Below, piece after piece: positions 35,803 to 44,708 of a stretch of DNA of 64,000 nt; position 1 is the stretch's first letter; the number at the start of each line of letters is the position of its first letter. This DNA comes from CAYNZV01 sp965217095 (GTDB lineage: Bacteria; Latescibacterota; UBA2968; UBA8231): NCBI GenBank assembly GCA_965217095.1, contig OZ244235.1, forward strand, positions 1,550,001-1,614,000, in the 5' to 3' direction. The position numbers and the translations under genes were made by a program. Under the pieces are notes generated by a model. The model had not been told where the DNA came from, did no database searches, and saw nothing but the letters and a program-made list of their open reading frames with translations.

Positions 35803-36593
35803 ACACGGCGAACTCGATGGACCGCCCACGGCCCCGACGCTATTTGGCGTTGGTCTCGATCCTGGCTCTCTTGGGGATTGGCTGCACCCAGCTGATCGGA
35901 GGCAAGGCGGAGATTCGGCAGAATCGACTCTACCTGATCGAGGCCAAGACGATCAGGAGCTTTCTCGAAGGGTCGGAAAGACCCTACCCCGTGGTGATCG
36001 AGATCGAGACCTTCAGCGTCGCCCGGGCGTACAACCGGAACGAGATCATCTTTCGTCGCAACGAACTGGAGATCCAGCTGGACAAGGGCCATACCTGGGC
36101 TGTGCGGCCCGCGGACATGGTCACCGACGCGGTGGGCCAGTATCTGAAAGACGCCGATCTGTTCTCTCTGGTCGGACGCGATTTCATCGAACAAGAGGCG
36201 GACTTTACCTTGAGCGGCACGGTGAAAACCATCGAACGATACGACAGTGGCGACATCTGGTTCGCGCGTCTGTCCATCTCCATGCGCCTCGTGCGACGTT
36301 CGGACTCCAGAGTAATCTGGCGCAGGGACTTCGACGAGGAACGCCAGGTCTACAACGCCGATATGACGTTCACCATTGAGGCCATCCGCGAGATTCTCCG
36401 GCAGCAGATGGAGATCGCGATCAAAGAAATCGATCTGGCCTTCCTCAATCAGAAACGGCAACAGGAAGGTCGTCCGCTTATCGAGCTTTCCGCCTTCGGA
36501 AACGGGGGTCCCGCAAAAACTCTCGAGGACACCCTGGACGTGGTCGACGAGCCGGTACATTACGAGCTCATACCCGGGAAACGAGTGGAATAA
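35799..36593 (+). CDS. ABC-type transport auxiliary lipoprotein (PqiC/YmbA, DUF330-like)
   Basis: 264 residues from a GTG overlapping the mlaD stop. The signal ends ALLGIGCTQLIGG, a good lipobox, so the protein is lipidated by Lgt and signal peptidase II. YLIEAKTIRSF..YPVVIEIETFSVARAYNRNEIIFRRNELEIQLDKGHTW matches the fold of PqiC-type lipoproteins that accompany MCE transporters. These anchor or cap the MCE tube at the outer membrane. Immediately followed (2-base gap) by a beta-barrel candidate. Confidence 0.82.
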   Translation: MNTANSMDRPRPRRYLALVSILALLGIGCTQLIGGKAEIRQNRLYLIEAKTIRSFLEGSERPYPVVIEIETFSVARAYNRNEIIFRRNELEIQLDKGHTWAVRPADMVTDAVGQYLKDADLFSLVGRDFIEQEADFTLSGTVKTIERYDSGDIWFARLSISMRLVRRSDSRVIWRRDFDEERQVYNADMTFTIEAIREILRQQMEIAIKEIDLAFLNQKRQQEGRPLIELSAFGNGGPAKTLEDTLDVVDEPVHYELIPGKRVE

Positions 36594-36595
36594 CC

Positions 36596-38107
36596 ATGCT
36601 CAGCCGCCTCACTCTCTCCTCGTTGATCTTATTGTTCGCTGCCCTTCTTCCCCTCCCGGCTGACGAGGGTACCTGGATCGCCCCCCCATCCCGCGGTCAA
36701 CTCGAAAGGGACACGACACTGATACCCAAAGGCAAAGGGTTTCTGTTTGTGCCGTACATGACGAGCCCGTTGACGGAGCCGAGTTACCTGGTGTACCAAG
36801 AGGGAAAGAAGATAGCAGAAGAGAAGATGGGTTTGGGCGTTCTGCTATCCCCGGGCGAGTACGATGTGCTGGTCGGCTCCGGTCCGATTCCGCAGATGAT
36901 GAGTACCAGCGTACGGGTAGCAGAGGGATATACCTCCAAGCTCAAGTCCTTCTGGAGCGGTCTGATTATAGAGGTTATCGACCAGAACCGGACCTCCACC
37001 AACGAGTCGTATGAGCTCTTCGGAGTGAGTAACCAGGAAAACTATGGCATTGGATTCGGCATCGAAGAGGAGCGCGGCGAAGCGGTGCGCACCTGGCTGC
37101 TCCCCCCCGGCACCTACGAAGTCGTTAGCGTCGGTGACAACATCTCCACCACCCGAAAATTCAGCGTGCGTTTGGAGGAAGGTGAGCTGGTTCAGCGCAA
37201 TCTAGTGGTGGGCGAAAACAACTTCGTGGGTTTCTACCCACCGAGTCTTCAGCTGCGGACCGACCGCTCGAAATCGGCCTGGAAAAGCGCTGTTGAGATG
37301 AGTGGATCAACCTTGTTCAACACCACCCAGAATACCGCCGGGGAAGATCGGTCCAGCGTTTCGTTTTCGGGCCAGATTCTAACCAGCAGCCGCTTTCTGT
37401 CGGAGCGGCACCTGGCATTGCTTCGAATCATCCTGGAGGAAGGTCTCACCAAGGAAGGCCGCGACGCCTTCCGCAAATCAATCGACGAGCTGGAGGTGCG
37501 CGGCACCTACATATACCGGCTTTCGCAACGCCTAGGACCGTATCTCCGCGGCGTCGTGAATACCAAGGTTTTTGCCACCGACCTGCGCTACGACCAGCCG
37601 CAAACCCTGCACCTGGTAAACACCGACGGTGACACCACAAGAACCCTAACCGGGATATCCGACTTTACATTGTCGAAATCGCTGACACCAATGCGGTTGC
37701 GCCAGGGAATGGGCATCAACTCCGACCTATATCAGAGTTTTCCATTGAACGTGGACGTTCGCATCGGCTTGGGGGCGCGCCAGACCTCCTACCCAACCGA
37801 TGCATACGATGTGCGTGCCGATCGTGGCAGCGCACAGCTCCTGAAGAGCGCCTCCAGCACCGGATTGGAGGCTGTCCTGGTGATGGACGCCCGCTTGAGC
37901 TCCAATCTAAGCATGGACTCTGAGTTCGAGATTCTGATGCCGTCGGCTACAACTAGCTCCTGGGAATTCACCTGGGAAAACCGCCTGCGGGTAAATCTCT
38001 CGCGCTACATCAATATGGATATCGTGCTTGATTTCGCCCGCGAAAAACCGCTCAAGCGGATTCAGTCGCGGCAACAGGTGCTGCTGCGCTTCGTTTGGCT
38101 GCTCTAA
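36596..38107 (+). CDS. Secreted protein with two beta-sandwich repeats and a probable outer-membrane barrel, in the MCE operon
   Basis: 503 residues. Cleavable signal peptide (1-22, ending PLPADEG). Residues about 45-135 and 140-215 form two similar beta modules, each ending in a PGxYxVxVG-like motif (LSPGEYDVLVGSG, LPPGTYEVVSVGDN). From about residue 240 to the end, alternating polar/hydrophobic strands with the usual Arg/Tyr/Leu composition (HLALLRIILEEG, YIYRLSQRLGPYLRGVV, LRVNLSRYINMDIVLDF, VLLRFVWLL) fit an outer-membrane beta-barrel. I recognise no characterised family. Its place between the auxiliary lipoprotein and the permease makes it a candidate outer-membrane partner for this lipid transporter. 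Confidence 0.72.
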   Translation: MLSRLTLSSLILLFAALLPLPADEGTWIAPPSRGQLERDTTLIPKGKGFLFVPYMTSPLTEPSYLVYQEGKKIAEEKMGLGVLLSPGEYDVLVGSGPIPQMMSTSVRVAEGYTSKLKSFWSGLIIEVIDQNRTSTNESYELFGVSNQENYGIGFGIEEERGEAVRTWLLPPGTYEVVSVGDNISTTRKFSVRLEEGELVQRNLVVGENNFVGFYPPSLQLRTDRSKSAWKSAVEMSGSTLFNTTQNTAGEDRSSVSFSGQILTSSRFLSERHLALLRIILEEGLTKEGRDAFRKSIDELEVRGTYIYRLSQRLGPYLRGVVNTKVFATDLRYDQPQTLHLVNTDGDTTRTLTGISDFTLSKSLTPMRLRQGMGINSDLYQSFPLNVDVRIGLGARQTSYPTDAYDVRADRGSAQLLKSASSTGLEAVLVMDARLSSNLSMDSEFEILMPSATTSSWEFTWENRLRVNLSRYINMDIVLDFAREKPLKRIQSRQQVLLRFVWLL

Positions 38108-38124
38108 GAGCCTCTGGTGAGCTC

Positions 38125-39219
38125 ATGAATCAGATTCTCTGCGACGGGTCAGCCATTCGACTCCTGGGGAATCTAGATCTGGACACGGTGGGCACCGTTG
38201 AACAGCAGCTCACCGAACTCTTTCAGACCACACCCCACGACACCTTCAACGCCGATGTCAGCGAACTGACCGGGCTGGATACCGCGGGGGCCGTCCTGCT
38301 GCAGCGACTTCCGGAATTGGCGGATCGCTGCGGCAAGCGGATCGTGGTCACGGAGCTGCCGGATCAGCTGCGGGAGTTCTTCGAATTCATGCGGACCCCC
38401 GAGCGCCGGGCAACCGTGGAAGCGGTCCAACCTGAGTTCCTCGAAAGACTGGGGGAACGGTTGGAAGACGCATGTAAGCGCATTGCGGTGTTTCTCTACC
38501 TCATGACCGACCTCACCTGGTCGGCCGCCACTGGCCTGGTCAGGAAGTCCGGCGTCCGTCGCGGCAGCTTCGTCGAGCAAGGTTGGGCGATCGGCTCACA
38601 GGGATTACCGATCATCGCCCTGATACTCTTCCTCGTAGGGGCGGTGTCCGCTCTGCAAGCGGCAGCGCAACTACGCAAGTTCGGCGCCAACATCTTCGTC
38701 GCTGACCTCCTGGCCATCGGCGTTTGCCGCGAGCTCGGCCCACTGATGACCGCCATCATCGTTTCCGGCCGTAGCGGTTCGGCCATCGCCGCCGAGGTCG
38801 CGACCATGAAGTTCACAGAGGAACTGGATGCACTGCAGACCATGGCTCTGGATCCTCTGCGATTCGTCGCGGTGCCGAAGCTCTGGGCGATGCTCATTTG
38901 CGTGCCTCTGCTGACCATCATGGCGAACCTGGCCGGTATCATGGGTGGTACTCTCGTCGGAGTGACCTACCTCGAAGTCGCTGCGGGAGCCTTCGTCAAT
39001 CAGATAGTCGAAGCGCTCGTTCTCAAGGATATTCTCACCGGGTTGGTAAAAAGCGTCTCATTCGCCTGGATAATAACGATCATCGCCGTCTACCGGGGTT
39101 TGGCTTTCAGTGGCGGCGCGGCGGGTGTGGGAAACGCCACCACCTCCGCGGTAGTCTCGTCCATCTTTGGCATAATCATACTCGACTCCTTCTGGGGTCT
39201 GCTGTTCTACATGGGATGA
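38125..39219 (+). CDS. mlaE: MlaE-family permease with N-terminal STAS domain
   Basis: 364 residues from ATG 38125. Residues 1-100 form a STAS-like domain (DADVSELTGLDTAGAVLLQRL), a role given to the separate protein MlaB in E. coli. The rest is an MlaE permease: GSQGLPIIALILFLVGAVSALQAAAQLRKFGAN, IGVCRELGPLMTAIIVSGRSGSAIAAEVATMKFTEELDAL and the C-terminal membrane segments. The EELDAL region is the coupling segment to the ATPase. Stop overlaps the ATPase start (ATGA). Confidence 0.95.
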   Translation: MNQILCDGSAIRLLGNLDLDTVGTVEQQLTELFQTTPHDTFNADVSELTGLDTAGAVLLQRLPELADRCGKRIVVTELPDQLREFFEFMRTPERRATVEAVQPEFLERLGERLEDACKRIAVFLYLMTDLTWSAATGLVRKSGVRRGSFVEQGWAIGSQGLPIIALILFLVGAVSALQAAAQLRKFGANIFVADLLAIGVCRELGPLMTAIIVSGRSGSAIAAEVATMKFTEELDALQTMALDPLRFVAVPKLWAMLICVPLLTIMANLAGIMGGTLVGVTYLEVAAGAFVNQIVEALVLKDILTGLVKSVSFAWIITIIAVYRGLAFSGGAAGVGNATTSAVVSSIFGIIILDSFWGLLFYMG

Positions 39220-39950
39220 AACCGGCCATTGATGTCGCCGACCTGAAGGTCAGCTACGGTGAGCAGACGATCCTGGACGGCATTACGATGCAGGTGGCAC
39301 CGGGCGAGGTTGCCATTGTTCTTGGCGGTAGCGGTTGCGGCAAAAGCACCCTGTTAAAAACGATCATCGGACTGGTCGAACCGGTCGCCGGAAAGGTGTC
39401 GTTGTTTGGCGAGGCTCGGGAGGAAGAGGGGCCACCTCCCGCTCTTAAGCGGGTGGGCGTCATGTTCCAGTACGGGGCCCTATTCAACTCGATTACCGTA
39501 GGCGAAAACGTAGCACTGCCGCTGGAGATGCACACCGACCTCGGCGCTGGACTAATCGAGGACGTGGTGCGCACTCGACTGCACCTCGTTGGCTTGGATC
39601 AGGCTTACGATCTTTTTCCAAACGAGCTGTCGGGAGGCATGCGTAAGCGGGCGGCTCTGGCGCGAGCGATGGCGTTGGATCCGGAGATTCTCTTTTGCGA
39701 CGAGCCGGGCGCCGGCCTCGACCCACTTACCGCCGCTGAGATAGACAACCTGCTCTTGACCCTTAACGGCAGCCTTGGGACGACCCTGGTTATCGTGACC
39801 CATGAGCTGCTGAGCATCGAGCGTATGGACGGGAAGCTGATCATGCTGGATGACGGCCGAGTCGTTTTCACCGGCTCGGTCGCGGAAGCGAAGGTATCGG
39901 AACTCCCGGCGGTGTCTCGCTTTTTCCATCCGGGCCGAGCGCGCTCTTGA
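39216..39950 (+). CDS. mlaF: MlaF-like ABC transporter ATPase
   Basis: 244 residues from ATG 39216; the open frame goes back to 38898 but only over the permease. Walker A (GGSGCGKSTL), Q-loop (MFQYGALFNSITVGEN, the MlaF-type form), signature LSGGMRKRAALARA and Walker B (EILFCDEPGAGLDP) are all present. It drives MCE lipid transport with MlaE. The TTG start of folA overlaps its TGA. Confidence 0.95.
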   Translation: MKPAIDVADLKVSYGEQTILDGITMQVAPGEVAIVLGGSGCGKSTLLKTIIGLVEPVAGKVSLFGEAREEEGPPPALKRVGVMFQYGALFNSITVGENVALPLEMHTDLGAGLIEDVVRTRLHLVGLDQAYDLFPNELSGGMRKRAALARAMALDPEILFCDEPGAGLDPLTAAEIDNLLLTLNGSLGTTLVIVTHELLSIERMDGKLIMLDDGRVVFTGSVAEAKVSELPAVSRFFHPGRARS

Positions 39951-40441
39951 AAACCGTCATCATCGTCGCCCTCGCCGCCAACGGGGTTATCGGCAAGGAT
40001 GGCGATCTGGTTCAGCGCCATCCCGCCGACCTGCGCCATTTGGTGCGCACCACCAAGGGGTATCCATTTGTCGCTGGACGCAAGACCTTCGAGTCCTTCA
40101 AGAAGATCCCGCTTGCCGGACGCGAGAACATCCTTCTCACACGGGATCGTGAGTATGAAGCCCCTGCGGGGGTACGCGTAAAACACTCGTTCGAAGAAGC
40201 GCGCCAGCACTGCATTCGATTTGGAGCAGAAAAGATGTTTGTGCTGGGTGGTGGCGAGGTGTATCGCATCGCCCTTCCCTTAACCGACGAATTGATAATA
40301 ACCCACTTCCCGGAGCCCGCGGAGGGAGACACCTATTTCCCCGAATGGAATGCCGCAGAGTGGCAGATCGTTGACACTCGTCAAGAAGAGGGTCTAACTT
40401 TCTCGGCCTACCGGCGAAACCGGAAAACCAACGAGGAATAG
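39947..40441 (+). CDS. folA: Dihydrofolate reductase
   Basis: 164 residues from a TTG at 39947. It starts VIIVALAANGVIGKDGDL, then PADLRHLVRTTKGYPFVAGRKTFESF with the catalytic aspartate in PADL, and later MFVLGGGEVYRIALPLTDELIITHFP and FPEW. The tryptophan usually found in the LPW motif is missing (GDLVQRHPADL), which also changes one NADPH-loop contact. The enzyme reduces dihydrofolate with NADPH. thyA, the common neighbour, is not in the window; instead it is fused translationally to the MCE operon. Confidence 0.92.
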   Translation: MKTVIIVALAANGVIGKDGDLVQRHPADLRHLVRTTKGYPFVAGRKTFESFKKIPLAGRENILLTRDREYEAPAGVRVKHSFEEARQHCIRFGAEKMFVLGGGEVYRIALPLTDELIITHFPEPAEGDTYFPEWNAAEWQIVDTRQEEGLTFSAYRRNRKTNEE

Positions 40442-41638
40442 ATGCTAGAAACCCTGACAAAAGCCGCCCCGGACCCGATCATCGGGTTGACCGAGGCGTT
40501 CGGCGAAGATCCGAATCCTGACAAGATCAACCTAGGGGTCGGGGTGTACAAGGACGAAAACGGCAACACTCCGATTTTCGCGACGGTGCGCGAGGTCCAG
40601 GAACGGTTGTTGCAGGCTGAGAAGACCAAAACCTACACGCCGATCGAAGGCACCGTGGAATTCGCCCGTGCCGTTCAGGGCCTCCTCTTTGGCGAGGGCC
40701 ACGAAATCGTCCGCACCTCCAGGGCGGCAACCGTGCAGTCTCCGGGTGGAACGGGGGCGCTGCGCATAGCCGCCGATTTCGTTCACAACCTCTTTCCCGG
40801 AACCCGGGTGTGGATCAGTGACCCCTCCTGGGCGAACCATCCGAAGGTTTTTGAAGCGGCCGGGATCGAGGTAGCCACCTACCCGTATTTTGACGGAGCT
40901 CGCAGCGAGCTCGATTTCAGCGCCATGCTGGCTTCGCTCAGTGAGCTTTCCTCGGGCGAGGTCGTGCTGCTCCACGGCTGCTGCCACAACCCTACCGGAG
41001 TAGATCCGAGCCCAGAGGAATGGAAGCGGATCGGCGATGTGATGCAGGATCGAGGATTGATTCCGCTGGTCGATTTCGCCTACCAGGGCATGGGGGACGG
41101 GATCGACGCGGATGGAGTCGGCCTTCGGGAGCTTTGTCGTCCTGGTGTCGAGCTCTTCGTCGCCAACTCCTTTTCGAAGAACTTCGGACTATACAACGAA
41201 CGCGTCGGCGCGCTAACCATCGTTGGCGGAAGTGCCGAGTCGGCGGATGTCGCTTTGAGCCACGCCAAGATCTGTATTCGGACCAACTACTCCAACCCGC
41301 CCGCACACGGAGCGGCCCTGGTCACGGCGATTTTGGAAGATGCCGACCGGCGAAAAAGATGGGAAGGCGAGGTCGCCGGCATGCGTGACCGAATCGTGGA
41401 GATGCGATCGCTATTCGTCAAAACCCTCAAGAAGAAGGGCATCGAGCGCGATTTCTCGTTCATCGCCAGACAGCGGGGCATGTTTTCCTTTTCCGGGTTG
41501 ACCGGCGCACAGGTCGATGCCCTGCGCAGCAGCTATTCGATCTACGTAGTGTCGTCGGGCCGCATCAACGTCGCCGGTATGACCCAGGACAATATGGATC
41601 ACCTTTGCGAAGCCATCGCGGACGTTCTGAGCCGTTAA
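40442..41638 (+). CDS. Class I aromatic/aspartate aminotransferase (TyrB/AspC type)
   Basis: 398 residues; its ATG starts in the base after the folA stop. Fold-type I aminotransferase of subgroup I-alpha: LGVGVYKDENGNTPIFATVREVQ, LLHGCCHNPTGVDPS, then NSFSKNFGLYNERVG with K246 as the PLP lysine, and a C-terminal arginine (SGRINVAGM) for the substrate carboxylate. Such enzymes swap amino groups between aspartate or aromatic amino acids and 2-oxoglutarate; exact specificity cannot be read. A SEC motif to a lipid operon is odd, so the link may be merely transcriptional. Confidence 0.92.
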   Translation: MLETLTKAAPDPIIGLTEAFGEDPNPDKINLGVGVYKDENGNTPIFATVREVQERLLQAEKTKTYTPIEGTVEFARAVQGLLFGEGHEIVRTSRAATVQSPGGTGALRIAADFVHNLFPGTRVWISDPSWANHPKVFEAAGIEVATYPYFDGARSELDFSAMLASLSELSSGEVVLLHGCCHNPTGVDPSPEEWKRIGDVMQDRGLIPLVDFAYQGMGDGIDADGVGLRELCRPGVELFVANSFSKNFGLYNERVGALTIVGGSAESADVALSHAKICIRTNYSNPPAHGAALVTAILEDADRRKRWEGEVAGMRDRIVEMRSLFVKTLKKKGIERDFSFIARQRGMFSFSGLTGAQVDALRSSYSIYVVSSGRINVAGMTQDNMDHLCEAIADVLSR

Positions 41639-41670
41639 GGCCTAGGGTGGCTTCCGCTACCGGGATTCAT

Positions 41671-42786
41671 CTACTGGACGCTGAATCGGAGTACCCGGAA
41701 GACGCCCGGGGTACCGCTTAGCTGCTCTGATCGATTCTCCAGAACGGTCCCATCCGCCAGCTGGAATCGCTCCGATTCCCCTCTTGGCGCTTCCCCCTGA
41801 ATCCACTTCGCCTCTTTATCGTCGCCAGCAAAAAGGTGTTGCTCAACCGATCTATCTACGAAACTCCAGTCCTGAATTTCACCCGACCGATTGTTTAGGT
41901 ATTCGTCGATGGCAAAGTACATTTCCTCGCCGTCTTCCAGCCTCGCTGCAGCTGCGAAGTAAAGGGTGAAATCGCCTTTTTCAGTAGCGTTGTGGCCGAG
42001 GGATCCCCCGTACGTTTGAGTTTTCGGGTTCGTGTCGCCCAGCCGAAACCAGAGACTTTCATAGGTTCGGTATCGCGATCTGCCACCGAAAACAGAGCGC
42101 TTGAAGATTGGCCAGGTGTTCCCGCTCGGACCCAGCAGAAAAGCGAAGATGTCGCATTCCACGCCGACGCGAAATCTGATTTGCAGTTCGTCACCCTTTT
42201 TCAACACCGCACCCTCCCCGACCTCGACCTGGTCGGCAAAACCCAGCTCGCGACGCAACCCGAGTATGTGGAGCTCGATTTCGAGCGGAGCGTCCTGCTG
42301 TTCCCCTTGGGAGGATGCCCGCGCCAACCGCTCCAGCGCTTTGGTCGAGATCCGTTGAAGATCGGCAAGCTGCATCGCACCCGTCCGCCGCTCAACAAGC
42401 GCCAGTCGTAGGTATGACCACCGTTCGTCGGTGTACAACCGGCCTCCCAGCAGATGCGAGGCTCCTTGGTGGTCATTATCGAGTGGGGGCAACAGTCCCT
42501 GAGTAGGCCAAGGCCCAGCGGCGGAGCCCTCGGAGGACCCAAGAAGAAACCCGGCATCGCTGAGGGTCTCAATCAGGAGCCGGTCCACCACCGTAGTTTC
42601 AGGCGTCTGTTTCCCATCGCTGGCGCGGATCCCGAAGAAGACCAGATTTTGTGGCACGTCCATGTGGGCGATATCAGCGGCGAGGGCGTCGACGGTCTGG
42701 TTCAGCTCGGCAGTGGATCGGGTTTCCCGGTACAGAAACGCACACCCGTTGAGCACAACCAGAACCGCAGCCAACAACGCAGTCAT
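41671..42786 (-). CDS. Lipoprotein with DUF4384-like C-terminal domain
   Basis: 371 residues. The signal ends VVLNGCAFLY, a clear lipobox. Residues about 25-150 look like a PP-loop-free, CsgG- or PEGA-type alpha/beta domain (TTVVDRLLIETLSDAGFLL, HLLGGRLYTDERWSYLRLALVERRTG) as in proteins that sum outer-membrane activities. Residues about 195-290 resemble DUF4384 (KKGDELQIRFRVGVECDIFAFLLGPSGNTWPIFK). The ATG overlaps the stop of the large upstream gene (ATGA), so the two are likely partners. Confidence 0.68.
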   Translation of the reverse strand: MTALLAAVLVVLNGCAFLYRETRSTAELNQTVDALAADIAHMDVPQNLVFFGIRASDGKQTPETTVVDRLLIETLSDAGFLLGSSEGSAAGPWPTQGLLPPLDNDHQGASHLLGGRLYTDERWSYLRLALVERRTGAMQLADLQRISTKALERLARASSQGEQQDAPLEIELHILGLRRELGFADQVEVGEGAVLKKGDELQIRFRVGVECDIFAFLLGPSGNTWPIFKRSVFGGRSRYRTYESLWFRLGDTNPKTQTYGGSLGHNATEKGDFTLYFAAAARLEDGEEMYFAIDEYLNNRSGEIQDWSFVDRSVEQHLFAGDDKEAKWIQGEAPRGESERFQLADGTVLENRSEQLSGTPGVFRVLRFSVQ

Positions 42787-44642
42787 GCCGGGAAATCAGC
42801 CAGAAGCCGCGCGGCGGACAGCAAGCGCATTTCGGCCACCATCTTGGACCACAGAATCCGTGCTTGGACGAGAATCTCGCGGCGCTTCTGATCGCGCTCG
42901 GGGATATTTTCGAGGACGCTGTAGAGAGCCGAAAAGGCCGGAGTGCCCATCGAATGGATCAACTCGATCAGCTCGTCGTATTCCTCCGACTGATCCAGCC
43001 TGATAAGGACGCAAGCAAGCAGGAAATCGGTGTCCGGGTCTGTGGGCCCGAACTGTTTGAGCGAACGCTGATACGATCTCAAGTACATCAGCACTCCGCT
43101 GGGATCGGATGTCAGTCGGTGGGGGCCACTGGAGAGCAGATTCAACACCCTTGGGTCACGGTGCAGCTCCGCCCTCCGCTTGCGCGCCGCCGCGGCCTTG
43201 CCAGAACCGCCAGACAGCTCCTCAAGCAGTTCGTAGGCGCGGGTTACAATACCCTGCTTTCGCCCTTTGAAGACCTCCCATTCATCCTCCTCCTCGAGTT
43301 TTTGTTGTTGGATGAGTTCCACGATCTCCTCCCTTGCCGGAGCACCCATCGACGTCAATTCGTTAGAGAGATCCTCGTAGTTGTCGGCTTTGTCGAGACG
43401 GACGAAAAGACCAGCCAGTGCCCGTTCCATACCGTCGCCCGCACCTTCGCGACCCAAGGCGCGACAGCGACCGGCCCGTGAAAAAACGCCGGCAGGATCA
43501 GAACTTAGAGTGCACAGATAGATCCAGAGTGGATGCATCAGCTGTTCTACGCTCTCGTCCCCTTCCGTGTAGGCCGTGAAAAATCCACGTAGAGACTCAG
43601 GACCGAGGGAAACGACCTGCTGCAAGAACTCCGCCCGGGGTTTGGGCACCACTCCTTTGCAAAATGCCGTCATTAGCGGCTGCGGATCGAAGCTCAGTGC
43701 ATCCTTGTAGTCATGCAGCAGATCAGCGAAGGATTGGGGTGCCGTTTCCTGCCCTTTTCGCTCCGCCGTTTTTCTCGCTACGCTGTGAATTATGTCCCGA
43801 TCAAACAGAAAAATGCGAGGGTAATTAAATATCTTCGCGATCCGTTCCATCTTGTCGCGCGACCACTTCTCCTCGAGATCGGAGTCGAAAACCGTGCGCG
43901 CAAGTTCGAACGGGTCGGCGTGAACCACCTGCGGCGGGGAGACTCTCAGCAACTGTTGTTTGTACCCGGCCACGAACTCGCCGAGCTCTGATCTCCCCGA
44001 ATCTATGCTGTCCCGACGGTGGCGATTGTGCTCACCGACGAGCTTCAGAAGAAGCGGTTCCCCCAACCTGTAGTTAGGAAGGTCGGAGACGATGGTGATG
44101 TAGGATTGGAAGACATCGACCAGCAACAGGTAGTCGAACAGCGTCCAAGAAGCGAAGATGACCCCCTCGGCAACGGCCCAGTGGTCATACCCTTTTTCAG
44201 CCGCCTCCGACAGCAGCGTTTCGGACAGATACACGGTGCGACGACGACGACCGATATGCACCGCCTGGTGGCAGCGAAAATCCCGAAAATAGGGGAGGTC
44301 GCCGGTCCGCGTCAGCGTGATGCTGATCGGCAGATCGAGCAGCGCCTCGCGGAGGCTATCGGGAATCTTTTCGAGAACCTTCCAGAATTGGAGGACAAGG
44401 GATTCGCCCGCGTGAAGCTTGGGGAGGCGCTGGTCGTCAGGGAAATAGGGTAAACGGGTCTGTTCCCCGAAAAGAATCTCCTTGGGGGCAACACGAACTG
44501 CATCGTTGATATTCTCATGGCTTACACACCCGTCCCATATGCCAAGGTTCGCGCCAGGTGAGGTTGTTGCGAGCAAGTTGGTCTCTCCGTTGGTCCTGCG
44601 TCGATCTTGCGTCAATATACGCGTCGCATTTTTGTTTGTCAT
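42783..44642 (-). CDS. Large protein of unknown function (possible degenerate metalloprotease-like fold and helical repeats)
   Basis: 619 residues, no signal peptide or membrane segment. The N-terminal third holds HIGRRRRTVYLSETLLSEAA and GYDHWAVAEGVIFASW; the spacing of the histidine and glutamate there recalls anthrax-lethal-factor-like peptidases, but the classical HExxH is absent, so this is weak. From about 330 on, the protein is helical and HEAT/TPR-like, with two similar LVRLDKADNYEDLSNELTSMGAP and IRLDQSEEYDELIELIHSMGTP blocks that suggest an internal repeat. I recognise no family. No strong ribosome site precedes ATG 44642. Partner of the downstream lipoprotein. Confidence 0.6.
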   Translation of the reverse strand: MTNKNATRILTQDRRRTNGETNLLATTSPGANLGIWDGCVSHENINDAVRVAPKEILFGEQTRLPYFPDDQRLPKLHAGESLVLQFWKVLEKIPDSLREALLDLPISITLTRTGDLPYFRDFRCHQAVHIGRRRRTVYLSETLLSEAAEKGYDHWAVAEGVIFASWTLFDYLLLVDVFQSYITIVSDLPNYRLGEPLLLKLVGEHNRHRRDSIDSGRSELGEFVAGYKQQLLRVSPPQVVHADPFELARTVFDSDLEEKWSRDKMERIAKIFNYPRIFLFDRDIIHSVARKTAERKGQETAPQSFADLLHDYKDALSFDPQPLMTAFCKGVVPKPRAEFLQQVVSLGPESLRGFFTAYTEGDESVEQLMHPLWIYLCTLSSDPAGVFSRAGRCRALGREGAGDGMERALAGLFVRLDKADNYEDLSNELTSMGAPAREEIVELIQQQKLEEEDEWEVFKGRKQGIVTRAYELLEELSGGSGKAAAARKRRAELHRDPRVLNLLSSGPHRLTSDPSGVLMYLRSYQRSLKQFGPTDPDTDFLLACVLIRLDQSEEYDELIELIHSMGTPAFSALYSVLENIPERDQKRREILVQARILWSKMVAEMRLLSAARLLADFPA

Positions 44643-44671
44643 CTCGAGACAGAGTCGATCTTTTGTGTCGA

Positions 44672-44700
44672 TTGACAGCTAGTGTTGGCGCGGTTATTAT
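44672..44700 (+). promoter_or_regulatory. Strong sigma-70 promoter
   Basis: TTGACA (44672-44677), 17 bases, TATTAT (44695-44700): a perfect -35 and a -10 with only one mismatch. It points right, into a region without an established gene. Expected start near 44707, just at ATG 44704/GTG 44709. Confidence 0.75.
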
Positions 44701-44708
44701 AACATGAA

